NCBI RefSeq assembly: GCF_003412465.1
Contig: NZ_QTJV01000010.1
Location: 62,001-126,000 of the forward strand
Source: Chitinophaga silvisoli
Lineage (GTDB): Bacteria > Bacteroidota > Bacteroidia > Chitinophagales > Chitinophagaceae
Length of the DNA: 64,000 bases
Direction: 5' to 3'
A model generated the notes under the pieces. It was not told the DNA's origin and did not search any database. It saw only the letters and a list, made by a program, of their open reading frames with translations. A program made the position numbers and the translations under genes. Every line of letters starts with the position of its first letter. Within the stretch, counting starts at the first letter, position 1. Shown here in pieces: positions 1 to 9,684 of the stretch.

Positions 1-1545
1 GTGACTATTCAAAAGTTCGATCCATATATCAATGTGGATCCGGGAACATTAAACCCATATGAACATGGGGAATGCTTTGTAACCGAAGATGGCGCCGAAA
101 CTGACCTGGACCTGGGACACTACGAACGTTTTCTGAACATTCCTACTTCACAAGCCAACAATGTGACCACAGGCCGCATTTATCAAACCGTTATTAATAA
201 GGAACGTGAAGGTGCCTACCTGGGTAAAACCGTTCAGGTAGTACCCCACATCACCGACGAAATCAAACGTCGTATTCTCCTGCTCGGCAAAGACGGTAAA
301 TATGATATCGTTATCACCGAGTTGGGTGGAACCGTGGGCGACATCGAATCGCTCCCTTACATAGAGGCAGTTCGCCAGCTTCAATGGGAACTGGATGAGC
401 AGGATTGCCTGGTCGTTCACCTCACCCTTATTCCTTACCTGCGTGCAGCTAAAGAGTTGAAAACCAAACCAACTCAGCACTCAGTGAAGATGATGAGCGA
501 AAATGGTGTGCACCCTGATGTCATCGTGTGTCGTACCGAAGAACCAATGTACAACGATCTGAAAAAGAAGATTGCCCTGTTCTGTAACGTAACCGTTGAT
601 GCGGTAATCGAAGCAACCGACATGAGCACCATCTATGAAGTGCCGCTGGAAATGCTGAAAGAGAAACTGGATGTAATCTGTATGAAGAAACTGGGTATTC
701 CTATCGAAAAAGAACCAGACATGACCAAATGGCGTGGTTTCCTCGATAAACTGAAATACCCTAAGTCTAAAGTAACTATCGGCCTGATTGGTAAATATGT
801 AGAATTGCAGGATGCTTACAAATCCATCCTGGAATCTTTTATCCATGCAGGTGCAATGAACGAATGTAAAGTAGTTGTTCAAAATATTCATTCTGAATTC
901 CTTACATCCGAAAACGTAGCTGAGAAACTGCGTAACCTGGATGGTCTGCTGGTAGCACCAGGTTTTGGCCACCGTGGTATCGAAGGTAAGATCACCGCGA
1001 TCCAGTATGCCCGTGAAAACAAACTGCCATTCTTTGGTATTTGTCTGGGTATGCAGATGAGCGTTGTGGAATTCGCCCGTAACGTAATCGGCTGGAAAGA
1101 TGCTCACTCTACCGAAATGAATCCTGAAACCGGTCACCCGGTAATCGGTCTCATGGAAGAGCAGAAGAAAATCACTGCCAAAGGTGGTACCATGCGTTTA
1201 GGTGCTTACGGCTGTGACCTGACCCCAGGTTCCAAAGCTGCTGCCATCTACGAAAGCACAAAGATCAGCGAACGTCACCGTCACCGTTACGAGTTCAATG
1301 GCCAGTACCTGGCCGATTTCGAAAAAGCAGGTATGATTGCTTCCGGCCGTAACCCTGAAAGCGGACTGGTGGAAATGGTAGAATTGCCAAACCATCCGTT
1401 CTTTGTGGGTTGCCAGTTCCACCCGGAGCTGAAAAGCACCGTGGAAAGACCAGCACCACTGTTTGTTCATTTCATCGGCGCTGCCAAGCAGTATGCTGAG
1501 GATAAGACCAACAAAACCAAGGTGGCCGAAGAGGTAGCACAATAA
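1..1545 (+). CDS. pyrG: CTP synthase, 5'-truncated by window edge
   Basis: Glutamine-dependent CTP synthase, which makes CTP from UTP, ATP and glutamine in the cytoplasm. The first codon (GTG) reads as an internal Val in the conserved TIQKFDPYINVDPG segment, so roughly the first 38 residues, including the P-loop, lie before the window. The fragment keeps most of the N-terminal amidoligase domain (to about residue 230) and the whole class I glutaminase domain. The nucleophile is Cys348 in GICLGMQ, and the His474/Glu476 pair sits in FHPE. It ends in a TAA followed by a long hairpin. The identification is secure; the GTG at position 1 should not be taken as a start. Confidence 0.97.
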   Translation: MTIQKFDPYINVDPGTLNPYEHGECFVTEDGAETDLDLGHYERFLNIPTSQANNVTTGRIYQTVINKEREGAYLGKTVQVVPHITDEIKRRILLLGKDGKYDIVITELGGTVGDIESLPYIEAVRQLQWELDEQDCLVVHLTLIPYLRAAKELKTKPTQHSVKMMSENGVHPDVIVCRTEEPMYNDLKKKIALFCNVTVDAVIEATDMSTIYEVPLEMLKEKLDVICMKKLGIPIEKEPDMTKWRGFLDKLKYPKSKVTIGLIGKYVELQDAYKSILESFIHAGAMNECKVVVQNIHSEFLTSENVAEKLRNLDGLLVAPGFGHRGIEGKITAIQYARENKLPFFGICLGMQMSVVEFARNVIGWKDAHSTEMNPETGHPVIGLMEEQKKITAKGGTMRLGAYGCDLTPGSKAAAIYESTKISERHRHRYEFNGQYLADFEKAGMIASGRNPESGLVEMVELPNHPFFVGCQFHPELKSTVERPAPLFVHFIGAAKQYAEDKTNKTKVAEEVAQ

Positions 1546-1567
1546 TAATATTAGCGGCAAATGCCCA

Positions 1568-1626
1568 CCAAAAGGACTATTTTTTAGCTCATTACATCAC
1601 AATGACCTAAAAAATAGTCCTTTTGG
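1568..1626. terminator. Long perfect hairpin after pyrG
   Basis: A 20-bp perfect inverted repeat (1568-1587 with 1607-1626) encloses a 19-nt loop. Each arm contains a run of six T or A, and the right arm ends in TTTT. It lies between the pyrG stop and yidC and probably ends pyrG transcription. Confidence 0.7.
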
Positions 1627-1683
1627 CATTTATACCCCCACATTTTGCTTACCTTCGCTGCCTAAATTTTAATTGTAATTTCA

Positions 1684-3522
1684 ATGGACAGAAATTCGGT
1701 CATTGGTTTTAGCTTACTGGGTTTGTTGCTGGTAGGGTACATTTTTTTCAATACGAAGCAGCAGCATGCCGCTGAGTTGGAGAAAGCACGTCAGGATTCT
1801 ATCGCTGAAGCGAACAAACCTAAAGTAAACACGGATACCACTGCCTCCTATGCCAATGCAGGCACACCTGATTCCACCAGGCTGGCGGGCGAATACGGTG
1901 CCTTTGCAGGTGCAGCTACCGGTACTGCTCAGAAAGCCGTTCTGGAAAATAAAGTACTGAAAATTACTTTCTCCAGCCAGGGTGGTCAACCTGAAACTGT
2001 AGAACTGAAAGCTTTCAAAACATTTGCAGGCACTCCTTTATTACTGGCTAACAGCTCTTTTAACCGCATCTCAATGAAGGTGCCGGCTAATAATAATACC
2101 TTATTAAATACTGCAGACCTCTATTTTGCCGGTGGCAACGTACAGCAGCTGGCCGATGGCAGCCAATCCCTGGTGTACCGCCTCGCTACTGCAAACCCAG
2201 GCCAATACCTGGAGTTTGTATACACCCTGAAGCAGGATAGCTACGCAGTAGATTTTGATATTCATGCAGTAGGCTTGGAAAACGTAATTCCGGCAGGTCA
2301 GAAATCATTGGCCCTCCAGTGGGATAATGAGAATGACAAGCAGGAACAGGATATGCAGAACGAACGCCTGAACAACCAGGTGCACTACAAAACTACGGAT
2401 GGTAAGCATGATTACTTCACCTTACAACGTACCAATCACAAAGAACTGGATAGCAAAATCCAGTGGTTGAGCGTAAAGCAACAGTTCTTCAACACTACTT
2501 TCATTGCGAAGAAAGACCGCAGCTTTGACAAGGCAGAGATCAATACCAAAGTACCTGAAAGCGGCAACATCGTAGGCCAGACTTTCACTACCCTGGAGAT
2601 CCCTTACGACAGAGCTCATGATTTCACTTTCCCAATTGAGATCTATTACGGTCCTAACCACTATAAGACCTTAAAATCTTATGATATCGGACTGGAAAAT
2701 ATCATCCCGCTGGGTACAGGTATCTTCGCTTTCGTAAAATATGTGAACAAGTGGGTGATCATCCCCGTGTTCAACTTCCTGAGCGGATTTATTCATAACT
2801 ATGGTGTGATCATCATCCTGCTCACCCTCTTCATCCGTTTACTGATAGCGCCGTTCACTTACCAGAGCTATGTATCTTCTGCAAAAATGAAGGTCCTGAA
2901 ACCTGAAATTGACGAACTGCGTAAGAAACATGGCGACGACCAGCAGGCATTCGGTATGGATCAGATGAAACTATTCAAGAGCGCAGGTGTAAACCCGCTG
3001 GGAGGTTGTTTACCTGCAGTCATGCAGTTGCCGATCCTGGTAGCGATGTATAGCTTCTTCCCGTCTTCCATCGAGTTGAGACAGGAGAGCTTCCTCTGGG
3101 CAAAAGACCTGTCTACCTACGATTCAATCCTGAACCTGCCATTCAACATACCTTTCTATGGTAACCACATCAGCTTGTTTACCCTGCTGATGACCGCAAC
3201 CAGCTTAATGCTTGCGTTCAATAACCGTGGTATGGCTGATCAGAGCAATCCGGTGATGAAGTATATGCCTTACATCTTCCCAATCATGCTGTTAGGTATC
3301 TTCAACAAACTGGCATCCGCACTGACATTCTATTACTTCCTGTCAAACGTGATCAGTATCCTCCTCCAGTGGGTGATCCAGAAATTTATCATTAACCATG
3401 ATAAGATCCACGCACAGATCCAGGAGAATAAGAAGAAACCGGCATCCAAGTCTAAATGGCAGGAACGGCTCGAGGACATGCAGAAACGCCAGCAGGATAT
3501 GCAGGGCAGAAAAGGAAAATAA
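1684..3522 (+). CDS. yidC: Membrane protein insertase YidC
   Basis: YidC/Oxa1 insertase that inserts and folds inner-membrane proteins, alone or with SecYEG. At 612 residues it has the Gram-negative architecture: an N-terminal membrane anchor (about 5-22), a large periplasmic beta-domain (about 60-340), then the conserved C-terminal block of membrane helices (about 355-575) beginning near FIHNYGVIIILLTLFIR. That block includes the NPLGGCLPAVMQLPILVAMY segment. The tail is highly basic (KKKPASKSKW onward), as expected for ribosome contact. The ATG at 1684 is the only sensible start because it gives the N-terminal anchor directly. It is followed by a strong terminator, so it appears monocistronic or co-transcribed only from upstream. 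Confidence 0.97.
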   Translation: MDRNSVIGFSLLGLLLVGYIFFNTKQQHAAELEKARQDSIAEANKPKVNTDTTASYANAGTPDSTRLAGEYGAFAGAATGTAQKAVLENKVLKITFSSQGGQPETVELKAFKTFAGTPLLLANSSFNRISMKVPANNNTLLNTADLYFAGGNVQQLADGSQSLVYRLATANPGQYLEFVYTLKQDSYAVDFDIHAVGLENVIPAGQKSLALQWDNENDKQEQDMQNERLNNQVHYKTTDGKHDYFTLQRTNHKELDSKIQWLSVKQQFFNTTFIAKKDRSFDKAEINTKVPESGNIVGQTFTTLEIPYDRAHDFTFPIEIYYGPNHYKTLKSYDIGLENIIPLGTGIFAFVKYVNKWVIIPVFNFLSGFIHNYGVIIILLTLFIRLLIAPFTYQSYVSSAKMKVLKPEIDELRKKHGDDQQAFGMDQMKLFKSAGVNPLGGCLPAVMQLPILVAMYSFFPSSIELRQESFLWAKDLSTYDSILNLPFNIPFYGNHISLFTLLMTATSLMLAFNNRGMADQSNPVMKYMPYIFPIMLLGIFNKLASALTFYYFLSNVISILLQWVIQKFIINHDKIHAQIQENKKKPASKSKWQERLEDMQKRQQDMQGRKGK

Positions 3523-3541
3523 GTAATTGAGTTATAAGAAA

Positions 3542-3574
3542 AAGAGCCTTCCGGGAGGAAGGCTCTTTTTTTTT
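3542..3574 (+). terminator. Intrinsic terminator of yidC
   Basis: An 11-bp stem (3542-3552 with 3557-3567) and a GGGA loop are followed by an unbroken T run to 3574. It sits 20 nt past the yidC stop. Confidence 0.9.
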
Positions 3575-3670
3575 GTGAGTACCCGTCCAGATTAGATGTT
3601 TTTTTCGTATAATCTGTCCTTTAAATCAAAGAATCGATGTAATAATTTTTTAATCATCAATGCTGAACCT

Positions 3671-3678
3671 TATGTTTG
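3671..3678 (+). promoter_or_regulatory. Bacteroidota -7 element before the TonB receptor
   Basis: TATGTTTG matches the TAnnTTTG -7 consensus and lies 21 nt before the ATG at 3700. No clear -33 TTG was seen. Confidence 0.5.
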
Positions 3679-3699
3679 TAAAGTGATAAATAACCCTAT

Positions 3700-6099
3700 A
3701 TGAAACCGATACAACTGAGTGTACTATTCTTTTGTCTGTGCAGCACGGTCCGTTTGCCTGCACAGTCACTCAGACTATCCGTTTCAGGCAAAATAACCGA
3801 TTCCCTCAGCAACCAAAATCTGCCATTTGCCATCGTGTTATTACTCACAGATACTATCAGGCAAACCACCCAGACTGACAAAGAGGGCAATTTCACGTTC
3901 GAAAACCTGAAACCGGGTGTCTATAGCCTCCAGGTGAGATACCTGGGCTATCGCGACAAGACAAGCGGCCCGTTTCAATTGAGTACCCAATCTATGGCCC
4001 TGCCTGCTATTGGCATGGTTTCAGTCTCCTACGACCTGGTAACCCACCAGGTCACGGCCCTGAAGCCACTCATTGAACAAACCGCCGACAAAATGATCAT
4101 CAATGTAGCCGAGAGTCCACTCGCTACCGGCAATACATTGGAAGAACTGCTCCGACGATCGCCCGGTGTACGGCTGGACGATGACGGTTCCATTACCCTC
4201 AACGGAAAGAAGGTGATGGTCTACCTCAACGATCGTCCATCTTATTTTACCGCTGCAATGCTCAAAAATCTATTACTCTCCACAGCCGCTAATGCCGTTG
4301 ACAAAATAGAACTCATTGCTAACCCTTCCGTAAAATATGATGCCGCCGCTTCGGCTGTCATCAACATCAAACTGAAAAAAAATGGTAAATCAGGATCTAA
4401 TGGTAGCCTCAGTATCGGAGGCGGTGGAGGTCGCTATGGTCGCTATACTGCCGGAGGGGACCTGAACTACCGCAACGATAACCTGAACTTATACGGTAGC
4501 TACAATTACCAGCGAAACGAACAGTTTTACGATACTCATACTGACAGAATCCTGGATGCCGAATATATAGAAGAGAAAAATTATGAAGTACGAAAAAAGG
4601 ATATCCATAATGTCAATGCAGGTATCAGTTATACTATCGATAAGAAGAATAGCATCGGCCTGGACCTGAAAGGCAACTTCCTCAGCCGTGACAGGGATGG
4701 GATGGACCAGACCCTGTTTCATGCGTCTCCGGCAGCTCCTTTCGATTCAATGTTGAATATGCATACCCTGGGACATGCGGATATCAACAACTATTCAGCC
4801 AACCTGTTTTACCAGCATAACTTTGATAGTCTTGGCACCCAGCTCTCCATCAACGGAGACTATGCCTATTACGATCAGCACTGGAAGGACAATTTCAATA
4901 CCGCCTACCTGGATACCCAGCTGAAGGTATATCAGACACCTTACGTGATTCGTAACAGTTCTCCGGTATCTGTTGACATTCGTTCCGTATCCGCTGATTT
5001 TACCCGGCCTACCAGAATTGGTACCTTCGATGCAGGTCTGAAAACGGTTTTCGTAAAAACAGACAGCGACATCCGCTGGGAGGTACAGGAGAATGATACC
5101 TGGGTAAATGACCCTACTAAAACGAACCATTTCATCTATGATGAAAATGTAAATGCGGCCTACGTCAATTACCACAACCAGTTCAAAAAATGGGTGTTGC
5201 AGGCTGGCGTGCGGGTAGAGAATACCCGTGTGAGAGGGAATAGTATCACCAATTCCTCTGTATTCAATAAGGACTATACCGGCTTATACCCCGGCTTTAC
5301 GCTGCAATACCTGGCTACTGCATCCCAGCGTTTTTCGCTTTCAGCCAGGAGGAGTATCGACAGGCCCCAGTATGAATACGTGAACCCATTCCTGTTCTTT
5401 CGTAGCAAATATTATTACTTCCGGGGCAATCCTGATCTGAATCCACAGAATACGACTGCTGTAGAACTATCTCATTCCTGGAAGCAACACCTTTTTACTA
5501 CGCTGAGTTTCTCCCGTACAAAGGATGTAATTGCAGGTGTATATGAAGCAGGGGATAATAAGGTCCTGATTACAACTTATCAAAACGTCACCACCTTTGA
5601 TAACTATAATCTGAGCATCACTTATTCAACGGCGGTGACCAAATGGTGGAATACTATGAACGCTGTACAGTTGTTCTACATGGTCTACGATTACAATGAT
5701 ATCGCCCTGCCAAAGTCTAAGCCCGGGGCATATGTGATTTCTAACAATACTTTTAGTATTCCCCGGCTCTTTACCCTGGAGCTGAATGGGATTTACTCAT
5801 CCCGGTCGAATACCGGACTGGCCTCACTGACCAGCTACTGGGTGCTGAATGCTGGCATACAAAGGAATGTATTGAAAAACAAAGGAACGCTCAAGTTGAG
5901 TGCAAACGATATTTTCAGGGGACAGCAATTTACATTGGCATCAGATTACCAGGGGGTAAATATCAGGCAGCATTTTTTGTTTGACTCCCGTTTTGCCATG
6001 CTGAATTTTACATACCGGTTCGGTAATAGTAAGATCAAGGTAAGAACGGAAAGACAAACGGGTATTGAAAAAGAAAAGAAACGGATTCAATCAAATTAA
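3700..6099 (+). CDS. TonB-dependent outer membrane receptor (OMP_b-brl_3 type)
   Basis: Outer membrane beta-barrel with a signal peptide (about 1-22, cleaved near LPAQS). A carboxypeptidase regulatory-like domain follows (about 28-110, with the FTFENLKPGVYSLQVRYLGY pattern), then a plug-like region (LEELLRRSPGVRLDDDG, NGKKVMVYLNDRP) and a barrel rich in aromatic strands to residue about 775. The organisation matches the outer membrane beta-barrel family common in Bacteroidota rather than SusC: there is no SusD neighbour and the length (799 aa) is shorter than SusC. The substrate cannot be read from sequence. It is monocistronic, with a -7 element upstream and a hairpin downstream. Confidence 0.85.
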   Translation: MKPIQLSVLFFCLCSTVRLPAQSLRLSVSGKITDSLSNQNLPFAIVLLLTDTIRQTTQTDKEGNFTFENLKPGVYSLQVRYLGYRDKTSGPFQLSTQSMALPAIGMVSVSYDLVTHQVTALKPLIEQTADKMIINVAESPLATGNTLEELLRRSPGVRLDDDGSITLNGKKVMVYLNDRPSYFTAAMLKNLLLSTAANAVDKIELIANPSVKYDAAASAVINIKLKKNGKSGSNGSLSIGGGGGRYGRYTAGGDLNYRNDNLNLYGSYNYQRNEQFYDTHTDRILDAEYIEEKNYEVRKKDIHNVNAGISYTIDKKNSIGLDLKGNFLSRDRDGMDQTLFHASPAAPFDSMLNMHTLGHADINNYSANLFYQHNFDSLGTQLSINGDYAYYDQHWKDNFNTAYLDTQLKVYQTPYVIRNSSPVSVDIRSVSADFTRPTRIGTFDAGLKTVFVKTDSDIRWEVQENDTWVNDPTKTNHFIYDENVNAAYVNYHNQFKKWVLQAGVRVENTRVRGNSITNSSVFNKDYTGLYPGFTLQYLATASQRFSLSARRSIDRPQYEYVNPFLFFRSKYYYFRGNPDLNPQNTTAVELSHSWKQHLFTTLSFSRTKDVIAGVYEAGDNKVLITTYQNVTTFDNYNLSITYSTAVTKWWNTMNAVQLFYMVYDYNDIALPKSKPGAYVISNNTFSIPRLFTLELNGIYSSRSNTGLASLTSYWVLNAGIQRNVLKNKGTLKLSANDIFRGQQFTLASDYQGVNIRQHFLFDSRFAMLNFTYRFGNSKIKVRTERQTGIEKEKKRIQSN

Positions 6100-6143
6100 T
6101 GGGAGATGGTCCATTTTGAGGAGGTCGTCAATTAAGTACCGAT

Positions 6144-6176
6144 AGAGCTAAACAAGTAATTTGTTTAGCTCTGTCA
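6144..6176 (+). terminator. Terminator after the TonB receptor
   Basis: A 12-bp perfect stem (6144-6155 with 6161-6172) has a 5-nt loop and is followed by a T-rich stretch. It lies between convergent genes and may act in both directions. Confidence 0.65.
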
Positions 6177-6254
6177 TTTTATAGAAATAAGGTCATTGTT
6201 CAAATCTATTTTTTTCGGAAAATAATACCGCTTATTATCGATTTATAAGTACAC

Positions 6255-6992
6255 CTATTTATTCAGTTTAATCATATCAAAAAAAGGCTGCTTAAAGGTA
6301 ATACCAATAGGCAGCGCCACCGTCTGCTGATCCGGTTTACGCAGGATCACCTGGTTGCCATCCACAGAAACAATCCTGTTCAGGGAAATAATAAAGGAAT
6401 TGTGAATCCTTGCAAACTGCCTTGGAGGCAGGGTTTGCTCCAGGTCCTTCATCTTGAGCAGTGCCAGGATCTTTTCCTTATCACAATGAAAGGCCACATA
6501 ATTCTTCAGGCCTTCTATGTAATCTATATCGTTGAAATTAACTTTGATTTGTTTACCCTTATGCTCTGATTTTACAAACAGGTAGTCTACTTCAGGTGCT
6601 GCTTTTTCATTGCTTTCGCCTTTGCTCACATACATGGTCTGGAACATGTTGAGCGTTTTCTGTGCTGCTTTCAGGAAGCGCTGGTAGGTGATAGGTTTCA
6701 GCAGGTAATCCACTACATCATGTTCATAACCATCCATGGCGTATTCGCTGTAGGCGGTGGTGAGAACAACCTTGGTCTGGTTATTAAAGATTTTCAGCAG
6801 GTCAATACCAGAGATGCTGGGCATATGAATATCCAGGAAGACCAGGTCTACTTTTTCATTACTGATCACTTTGATAGCATCGAGGGCTTCGGTGGTACTA
6901 CCTACCAGTTTCAGGAAAGGCGTACGTTGTACATAGCCGATAAGTAGGTCTATGGCGTGTTGCTCGTCGTCAATTATATAGCAGTTGATCAT
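6255..6992 (-). CDS. LytTR-family response regulator
   Basis: Two-component response regulator of 245 residues: a receiver domain (about 2-120) and a LytTR DNA-binding domain (about 145-245). The acidic pair Asp8-Asp9 sits in YIIDDE, the phospho-acceptor is Asp54 in VFLDIHMPS, and the KPI motif follows. The LytTR domain shows the VNFNDIDYIEGLKNYVAFHC and RIHNSFIISLNRI patterns. An upstream in-frame TTG (7016) would add eight residues before the beta-1 strand, so the ATG at 6992 is preferred. Its first 23 nt overlap the end of the kinase gene, so translation is probably coupled. Third gene of the S41 protease-kinase-regulator operon. Confidence 0.92.
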   Translation of the reverse strand: MINCYIIDDEQHAIDLLIGYVQRTPFLKLVGSTTEALDAIKVISNEKVDLVFLDIHMPSISGIDLLKIFNNQTKVVLTTAYSEYAMDGYEHDVVDYLLKPITYQRFLKAAQKTLNMFQTMYVSKGESNEKAAPEVDYLFVKSEHKGKQIKVNFNDIDYIEGLKNYVAFHCDKEKILALLKMKDLEQTLPPRQFARIHNSFIISLNRIVSVDGNQVILRKPDQQTVALPIGITFKQPFFDMIKLNK

Positions 6993-8091
6993 GTAAGGTA
7001 ATTTCGGTGGTAGCAATATGTAAAGACAGGCTATAAAACAGGTCCGTATCTTTAATTTCGAAGGAATATTTGTTAGGGTAGGTGTTTTCCAGCTGGCGCT
7101 GCACGTATTCCATGCCGATGCCGTTGGAGATTTCTTTGGGACCTATCCGTTTTTTATTGTTGATATAGAAATAGAGGCCGCTTTCGTCTAAATTTAGTTT
7201 GATTTTCAGTGGGTAAGCGGAACTATGGAGTTCGCCGTGTTTGAAAGCGTTTTCTACCAGCGTGATGAGGATGTGTGGCAATATTCTTTGACCATGCAGG
7301 TTGTCAGGCCGGCTGTATTCTACATGGATGTTGTTATTGAAGCGCATGAAGTAGATGCTGATCAGGCTTTCAATATGTTCGATTTCCTCTTCTAAGGAGA
7401 CCATACCGTCAGGCCCTCTTTTTTTAAGGGAGGAGCGCATGATGTTGGTGAGGGCTGCGATGCCTTCGGCAACGTCGGGCTGGGAGTTGGCGGTTTTGTT
7501 GTAGAAGTAGCCGAGGGTGTTGAAGAGGAAGTGTGGGTTGATCTGGGCGCGGAGGTAGGCTACTTCGAGTTCAAGTTTTTCCTGTTTGAGTCGAAGACGT
7601 TCAGTTTCCCTGCGATTGAGTTCTTCTTTCTGTAAGTTGATTTTCCTTTCTTTCTGAATTGACACTTTAGCAAACCAGTATGCCGTGGAAAGGGCAATAG
7701 CTTGAAACCACCACCAGATAGCGATGCTAACCAGTACGAGCCAATCAAAGGTTGGAGGAGCGACGTGAGAAACAACAGGATAAATTCTATAAAGAATAAG
7801 ATACCTGTTGAGGATGATAAAAACCATAAAGCCGGCTATCCCCACTATCCAAAGAGTCTTTTTATTCTTTTCCAATGTTCGTGGCAACAGCCATTCAGCA
7901 TTCGCATAAAAAATAACAGCTTGAAATGCAAATACTACACTGGTTACAGCTAAAACTGGCCAGGCATTTGTCAACATGATAGTTGATGATACTACCTGCA
8001 CTGTTGCATACAGCACCCATAATCCTAAATGCAACAGCACAGTAGAGAGCCGTTGTCGGACCGAAGTCTTTCTATTTTGAAGAATTGACAA
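6970..8091 (-). CDS. LytS/YehU-type sensor histidine kinase
   Basis: Membrane sensor kinase of 373 residues. Four hydrophobic segments lie within residues 15-140, followed by a coiled coil rich in Lys, Glu and Arg (about 146-180). The His_kinase (PF06580) box has the phospho-acceptor His187 in INPHFLFNTLGYF. An ATPase domain follows with an N-box (LVENAFKHGE) and a G-box (SNGIGMEYVQRQL). The only start that keeps the first helix is a TTG at 8089-8091, since no in-frame ATG occurs before residue 40. It overlaps the end of the S41 protease gene by 20 nt and the regulator by 23 nt. It probably phosphorylates the downstream LytTR protein; the stimulus is unknown. Confidence 0.9.
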   Translation of the reverse strand: MSILQNRKTSVRQRLSTVLLHLGLWVLYATVQVVSSTIMLTNAWPVLAVTSVVFAFQAVIFYANAEWLLPRTLEKNKKTLWIVGIAGFMVFIILNRYLILYRIYPVVSHVAPPTFDWLVLVSIAIWWWFQAIALSTAYWFAKVSIQKERKINLQKEELNRRETERLRLKQEKLELEVAYLRAQINPHFLFNTLGYFYNKTANSQPDVAEGIAALTNIMRSSLKKRGPDGMVSLEEEIEHIESLISIYFMRFNNNIHVEYSRPDNLHGQRILPHILITLVENAFKHGELHSSAYPLKIKLNLDESGLYFYINNKKRIGPKEISNGIGMEYVQRQLENTYPNKYSFEIKDTDLFYSLSLHIATTEITLHDQLLYN

Positions 8092-9529
8092 TTTTTATAT
8101 CCAGGTTTTCCAGGTATTGTTGCGCATAGTTTATCCAATTCTCATGAGGAGGAATTTCAACGTCTGGCAAAATACCGGTGTTATCAATAGGATGTTGTGG
8201 TACGGTGGCTAATCTGGCAGTGGGTATCCAGAGTAAAAAACGGGAGCAGGACAAAGATCTTGGTGCTACCAGATTTAAATAATCCACTATTCCAGCTGAC
8301 CGCTTTCCAAACAAAGTTACTTTTTTACTTTGTTTTGCGTCCAAAATTAATAATTCTGTAGCACTGGCACAGCCTTCATCCATCAGGAAACCTACCTTTT
8401 CAGGTTGTGCATATACTTGTGGAAAAGTGGTTGTGTCTGCTGGAGGCTGGTAATAGCCATTTTTATTTTTCTTTAAATTTTTGATCATTTTGACGAAAGG
8501 TGCCTTTTTATCATCAGGGAATATCGGACTTTTAAGCATGATCTCATACAGCTGAATGTTTTCCGCCGTTGCTTTTACCACTGGGCCCTGAGTAATCACC
8601 GGATTTGTATAAAGTAGCGGCAATAATTTTTCGAAACAGAGGTTATATCCTCCATAGTTTCCCCGTATGTCCACAATGAGATGTGGGGTATGTGTGATCG
8701 TGTGTAAGTTATTGGTAATCAGGCTGTCGATGAGGGATTTGTAAGACAATTCAAAGCTGGGTAGTCTTAATATAGCATTGTTGCTGTCGGTTTTAGAAAA
8801 ATAAAAACTATCAGCCGGAATAGATTTCTGACCTGGCCGCCCTGGGAAAATTTTCTCCCATTTATAGCTTTTAAGATCCATGATAAAAGCTTTTTCATCC
8901 ACATAGGTGGTGAATGTATCCGGCATATGATACTGGTTGTACTGGACGGCCTTCCAGGTTTCTTTTCCATCAGTTTGTAACTTAAATTTAACCTGCCCTG
9001 GTTTCCAGTACTTATTATCTCCTTTTAGAATGACTCCGCTATAACCATGATCCTTTTTTATAACCGCCACATCATACATTCCACTTAAGGTCCATATGCC
9101 TTCCAGGGGATAGTCAGGAGCGACAGCCCATTTCCTGACTAAAGAATCTCTCGAAAGCGGAAAGCTTTCAGTATTGGAAAAAATCTGGTCAATCAGTTCT
9201 TTGTTTTCGGGAATATCCTTAAAAACGAGTGCAAGATGCCTGTCTTTAAAATAACCGGTCCATGATTGCAATAAAGAAAAGCATGTAACGGCATTAGCTG
9301 TATCAGCCACGTTTCTAAGACTGTCAGTAAATTGCTTGTAAGCAGCTTCTTTTTCAGTGGTAATTTTAATCGGATATCCCGGATAGTTATGTTCAACCTT
9401 TGCCACCACTTCATCAAAATTACTCCTGCAATTACAGGACTTTGTTTGGGCGTAAGTAAGCAGTGGATAAAAAAGGTTTAATAAAAAATATAGACCAAAC
9501 AAGCGGATTAACGCTGGGTAATTAAACAT
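8072..9529 (-). CDS. S41 family (tail-specific protease-like) peptidase, secreted
   Basis: Secreted serine peptidase of the S41 (C-terminal processing protease) type, 485 residues. A signal peptide covers about 1-27 (ends TYAQ). The catalytic core has VDIRGNYGGYN, the predicted nucleophile Ser389 in DEGCASATELL and the general base Lys409 in FGKRSAG. The C-terminal VPQHPIDNTGILPDVEIP strand is typical. No PDZ domain is obvious. It is the first gene of the operon with the LytS/LytTR pair, which overlaps its 3' end by 20 nt, so the protease and signalling genes are made together. The link could mean that the protease shapes the signal or is feedback-regulated; this is inference. Confidence 0.85.
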   Translation of the reverse strand: MFNYPALIRLFGLYFLLNLFYPLLTYAQTKSCNCRSNFDEVVAKVEHNYPGYPIKITTEKEAAYKQFTDSLRNVADTANAVTCFSLLQSWTGYFKDRHLALVFKDIPENKELIDQIFSNTESFPLSRDSLVRKWAVAPDYPLEGIWTLSGMYDVAVIKKDHGYSGVILKGDNKYWKPGQVKFKLQTDGKETWKAVQYNQYHMPDTFTTYVDEKAFIMDLKSYKWEKIFPGRPGQKSIPADSFYFSKTDSNNAILRLPSFELSYKSLIDSLITNNLHTITHTPHLIVDIRGNYGGYNLCFEKLLPLLYTNPVITQGPVVKATAENIQLYEIMLKSPIFPDDKKAPFVKMIKNLKKNKNGYYQPPADTTTFPQVYAQPEKVGFLMDEGCASATELLILDAKQSKKVTLFGKRSAGIVDYLNLVAPRSLSCSRFLLWIPTARLATVPQHPIDNTGILPDVEIPPHENWINYAQQYLENLDIKIVNSSK

Positions 9530-9559
9530 GTAATTTTTAAGGGTTTATAAGCACAGGTA

Positions 9560-9567
9560 CAAAAATA
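9560..9567 (-). promoter_or_regulatory. -7 element for the S41-kinase-regulator operon
   Basis: On the minus strand TATTTTTG matches TAnnTTTG, 30 nt before the S41 start codon. It is embedded in the U-run DNA of the upstream terminator. Confidence 0.45.
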
Positions 9568-9621
9568 AAAAAGGCTGTTCTAAAAATGACCTTCGACCAG
9601 AAGGGTTCTTAGTTCAGCCTT
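9561..9621 (-). terminator. Terminator of the lanthipeptide precursor gene
   Basis: Read on the minus strand, a branched hairpin is followed by a U-rich tract (TTTTTTATTTTTG). Its outer arms (9571-9583 with 9609-9621) pair except for two internal bases, and an inner CCTTC/GAAGG stem is present. It lies 64 nt beyond the precursor stop codon and supports that small gene as a transcription unit. Confidence 0.65.
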
Positions 9622-9684
9622 GAAAATTAATCAAAATCCGGAATTACAAAACCGTTTTTTTTATTGTGCTTGTGCCGCCTTATT

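Noticed and set aside
1-3. GTG at position 1 as the true pyrG start
   Set aside because: It is an internal Val codon of a conserved segment; the P-loop region must lie upstream of the window.
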